Positions 4,410 through 5,642 of a stretch of 5,642 nt of DNA are shown one piece after another. Each line of letters begins with the position of its first letter. Position 1 is the first letter of the stretch. The notes under the pieces were generated by a model. That model was not told the origin of the DNA. It saw only the letters and a list, made by a program, of their open reading frames with translations, and did not search any database. The position numbers and the translations under genes were made by a program. Source of the DNA: Thermoproteota archaeon (GTDB lineage: Archaea > Thermoproteota > Methanomethylicia > Nezhaarchaeales > WYZ-LMO8); the NCBI GenBank assembly GCA_011605835.1, contig JAAOZJ010000144.1, positions 1 to 5,642 of the forward strand, written 5' to 3'.

Positions 4410-5642
4410 GGAGTGGATGAAGAGGCAGGCCGAGCTGAACATAGGCACGACTGGCCACGTGGATCATGGCAAGACAACCTTGACGTGGGCCCTTTCGGGT
4501 GTATGGACTTCAAGGCACTCCGAGGAGTTAAAGAGGGGAATAACCCTCAGATTAGGCTACGCCGACACCGCGGTTTTGAAGTGCCCCAAGTGCCCGCCTC
4601 CGCAGTGCTACACGACCTACGCGCTATCGGGGACCACGTGCAAGCACTGCGGCTCTAAGCTTGAGTTCGTCAGAAAGTTCTCGTTCGTAGACTGCCCTGG
4701 ACACGAGATTGCACGCCCGTAAAAGGGCGTGCAACGTGATATGTTAATGGCAACAATGCTCGCAGGGGCCACGCTGTTTGACGGAGCGATATTGGTAATT
4801 GACGCCACCGTTCCATGTCCCCAACCCCAAACGCGGGAGCACCTGAAGGCCCTAGAGATAATGGGCGTCAAGAACATAGTGGTGGTGCAGAACAAGATAG
4901 AGATAGCCCCTAGAGATAAGGTCGTCGAGAACTATCGGCAGATAAGAGAGTTTTTGAAGGACTCCATGTACAGGGACGCGCCGGTAGTTCCGATATCAGC
5001 TCTCCACAGGGCCAACCTCGACGTCTTGATCGAGGTCATAGAGAAGACCATTCCAACTCCAAAAAGGGATCCAACGAAGCCTTTGAGGGCTTTGATAGCT
5101 AGGTCCTTCGACGTCAACAAGCCCGGGACTCCACCTGAGGAATTGAGAGGCGGGGTTTTGGGGGGCTCCATAATTCAAGGCGTCGCTAAGGTGGGCGACG
5201 AGATCGAGATAAGACCCGGTATTAGGTTAGAGAAGGGGGGCGGGAGGGCTGAATACGAGCCGCTGTACACTCAAATCGTAAGCTTGAGGGCTGGTGACGT
5301 GAACGTGGAAGAGGCGAGGCCTGGAGGGCTTGTGGGCTTTGGCACGCTTCTAGATCCCTCGCTCACGAAGTCGGATTCCCTAGCCGGAAGCGTCGTGGGC
5401 AAGCCCGGGACTCTCCCACCAACGCTCTCGGACCTCAACTTAGAGGTCGTGTTGTTTGAGAGAGCCGTGGGGACTGTGGACATGGTTAAGGTCGATAGCA
5501 TAAGGGCTAACGAGGTCTTGATGATAAACGCTGGCACCACGACGACGTTGGGGACTGTCACCAAGGCCTCTAAGGACGTGGTCTCTGTGAAGCTACGTAG
5601 GCCCGTGTGCGCAGAGCCAGGAACTAGAGTGGCTATAAGTCG
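4402..5642 (+). CDS. eif2g: Translation initiation factor aIF2 gamma subunit, interrupted by a 33-nt BHB intron (3' end outside window)
   Basis: The coding sequence is join(4402..4707, 4741..>5642), 402 residues so far; the family is about 410, so only the last residues are missing. This is the GTPase core of aIF2, which carries Met-tRNAi to the 30S subunit. Seen in order: G1 GHVDHGKT (18-25), switch I HSEELKRGIT (39-48), a zinc knuckle C61-x2-C64 and C80-x2-C83 with an extra C69, G3 DCPGH (97-101), G4 NKIE (153-156), SALH (188-191), then barrel domains II (RSFDVNKPGT, GGVLGGSIIQG) and III (ending RRPVCAEPGTRVAIS). Read without splicing, the frame stops at TAA 4720-4722 after HEIARP. Removing 4708-4740 restores HE|MLMATMLAGA. 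ATG 4402 overlaps the rps6e stop; the SD is weak (GGCGGT, 4391-4396), which suggests coupling. ATG 4417 is a possible alternative start. Confidence 0.95.
4708..4740 (+). other. Archaeal BHB-type mRNA intron (33 nt) in the aIF2-gamma gene
   Basis: The central 4-bp helix CACG (4702-4705) pairs with CGTG (4735-4738). It is flanked by 3-nt bulges AGA (4706-4708) and ATA (4739-4741). The inner helix TTGCACGCCC (4709-4718) pairs perfectly with GGGCGTGCAA (4725-4734), closed by GTAAAA. The outer helix is poor: only A4701-T4742 stacks directly, with a 4-bp TGCC/GGCA (4693-4696 with 4749-4752) beyond an internal loop, so this is a relaxed BHB of the kind that crenarchaeal heterotetrameric splicing endonucleases accept. 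Cutting after bulge nucleotide 2 on both sides removes exactly 33 nt and joins CAC GAG | ATG TTA ATG in frame, matching the conserved PGHExLMATML. The intron is phase 0 with an in-frame TAA (4720-4722) and no coding capacity. Confidence 0.92.

Noticed and set aside
4708..4740. The GC-rich hairpins as transcription terminators or inserted palindromic repeats
   Set aside because: Neither is followed by a U-tract, both lie inside essential coding sequence, and the 4-bp helix with two 3-nt bulges placed exactly at the protein-defined junctions is specific to BHB splicing.
4402..5642. aIF2-gamma as a truncated 106-residue ORF plus a second gene starting at ATG 4741
   Set aside because: The two parts are the two halves of one conserved GTP-binding domain, cut between PGHE and MLMATML, and the 33-nt gap is a BHB intron. 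No SD precedes ATG 4741.

Overview
The window comes from an archaeon, most likely a hyperthermophilic crenarchaeon of a Desulfurococcales-like type. The evidence is the set of archaeal/eukaryotic-type translation proteins (L7Ae, S28e, L24e, S6e, aIF5B, aIF2-gamma), crenarchaeal-looking residues in them, TATA-box promoters, and Shine-Dalgarno (SD) sites built on GGTG. No species can be named from the sequence alone.

Layout. Positions 1-466 are the 3' end of gltX (glutamyl-tRNA synthetase). Then come rpl7ae (571-1032, +), rps28e (1042-1263, minus strand, tail-to-tail with rpl7ae), a divergent promoter region (1264-1440), rpl24e (1441-1629, +), ndk (1629-2078, +, overlapping the rpl24e stop), infB encoding aIF5B (2158-3978, +), rps6e (about 4041-4409, +) and the aIF2-gamma gene (4402 to past the window edge, +). 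Everything is devoted to translation: tRNA charging, ribosomal proteins, NTP supply through Ndk, and two initiation GTPases.

The main discovery is that both initiation-factor genes are interrupted by tiny archaeal bulge-helix-bulge (BHB) introns. In infB a 30-nt intron (2290-2319) carries an in-frame TAG. It lies in a textbook motif: a 6-bp outer helix, a 4-bp central helix between two 3-nt bulges, and a 9-bp inner helix with a 5-nt loop. In the aIF2-gamma gene a 33-nt intron (4708-4740) carries an in-frame TAA and has the same core with a 10-bp inner helix, but a poor outer helix. Cutting each bulge where the tRNA-splicing endonuclease cuts restores the conserved GTPase sequence exactly: ...GAM|TQHIGAS... 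in aIF5B and ...DCPGHE|MLMATML... in aIF2-gamma. Without this reading both genes look like pseudogenes or split ORFs. The best-known archaeal mRNA intron is in cbf5; I do not recall one in either of these genes.

Other points. rps6e appears to start at ACG, which is at the correct family position and the correct distance from a good SD. rps28e is flipped relative to the usual archaeal L7Ae-S28e-L24e order. The infB leader can fold so as to hide its SD. The rpl7ae leader is longer than the others and contains a possible kink-turn-like element, which may be an autoregulatory site.
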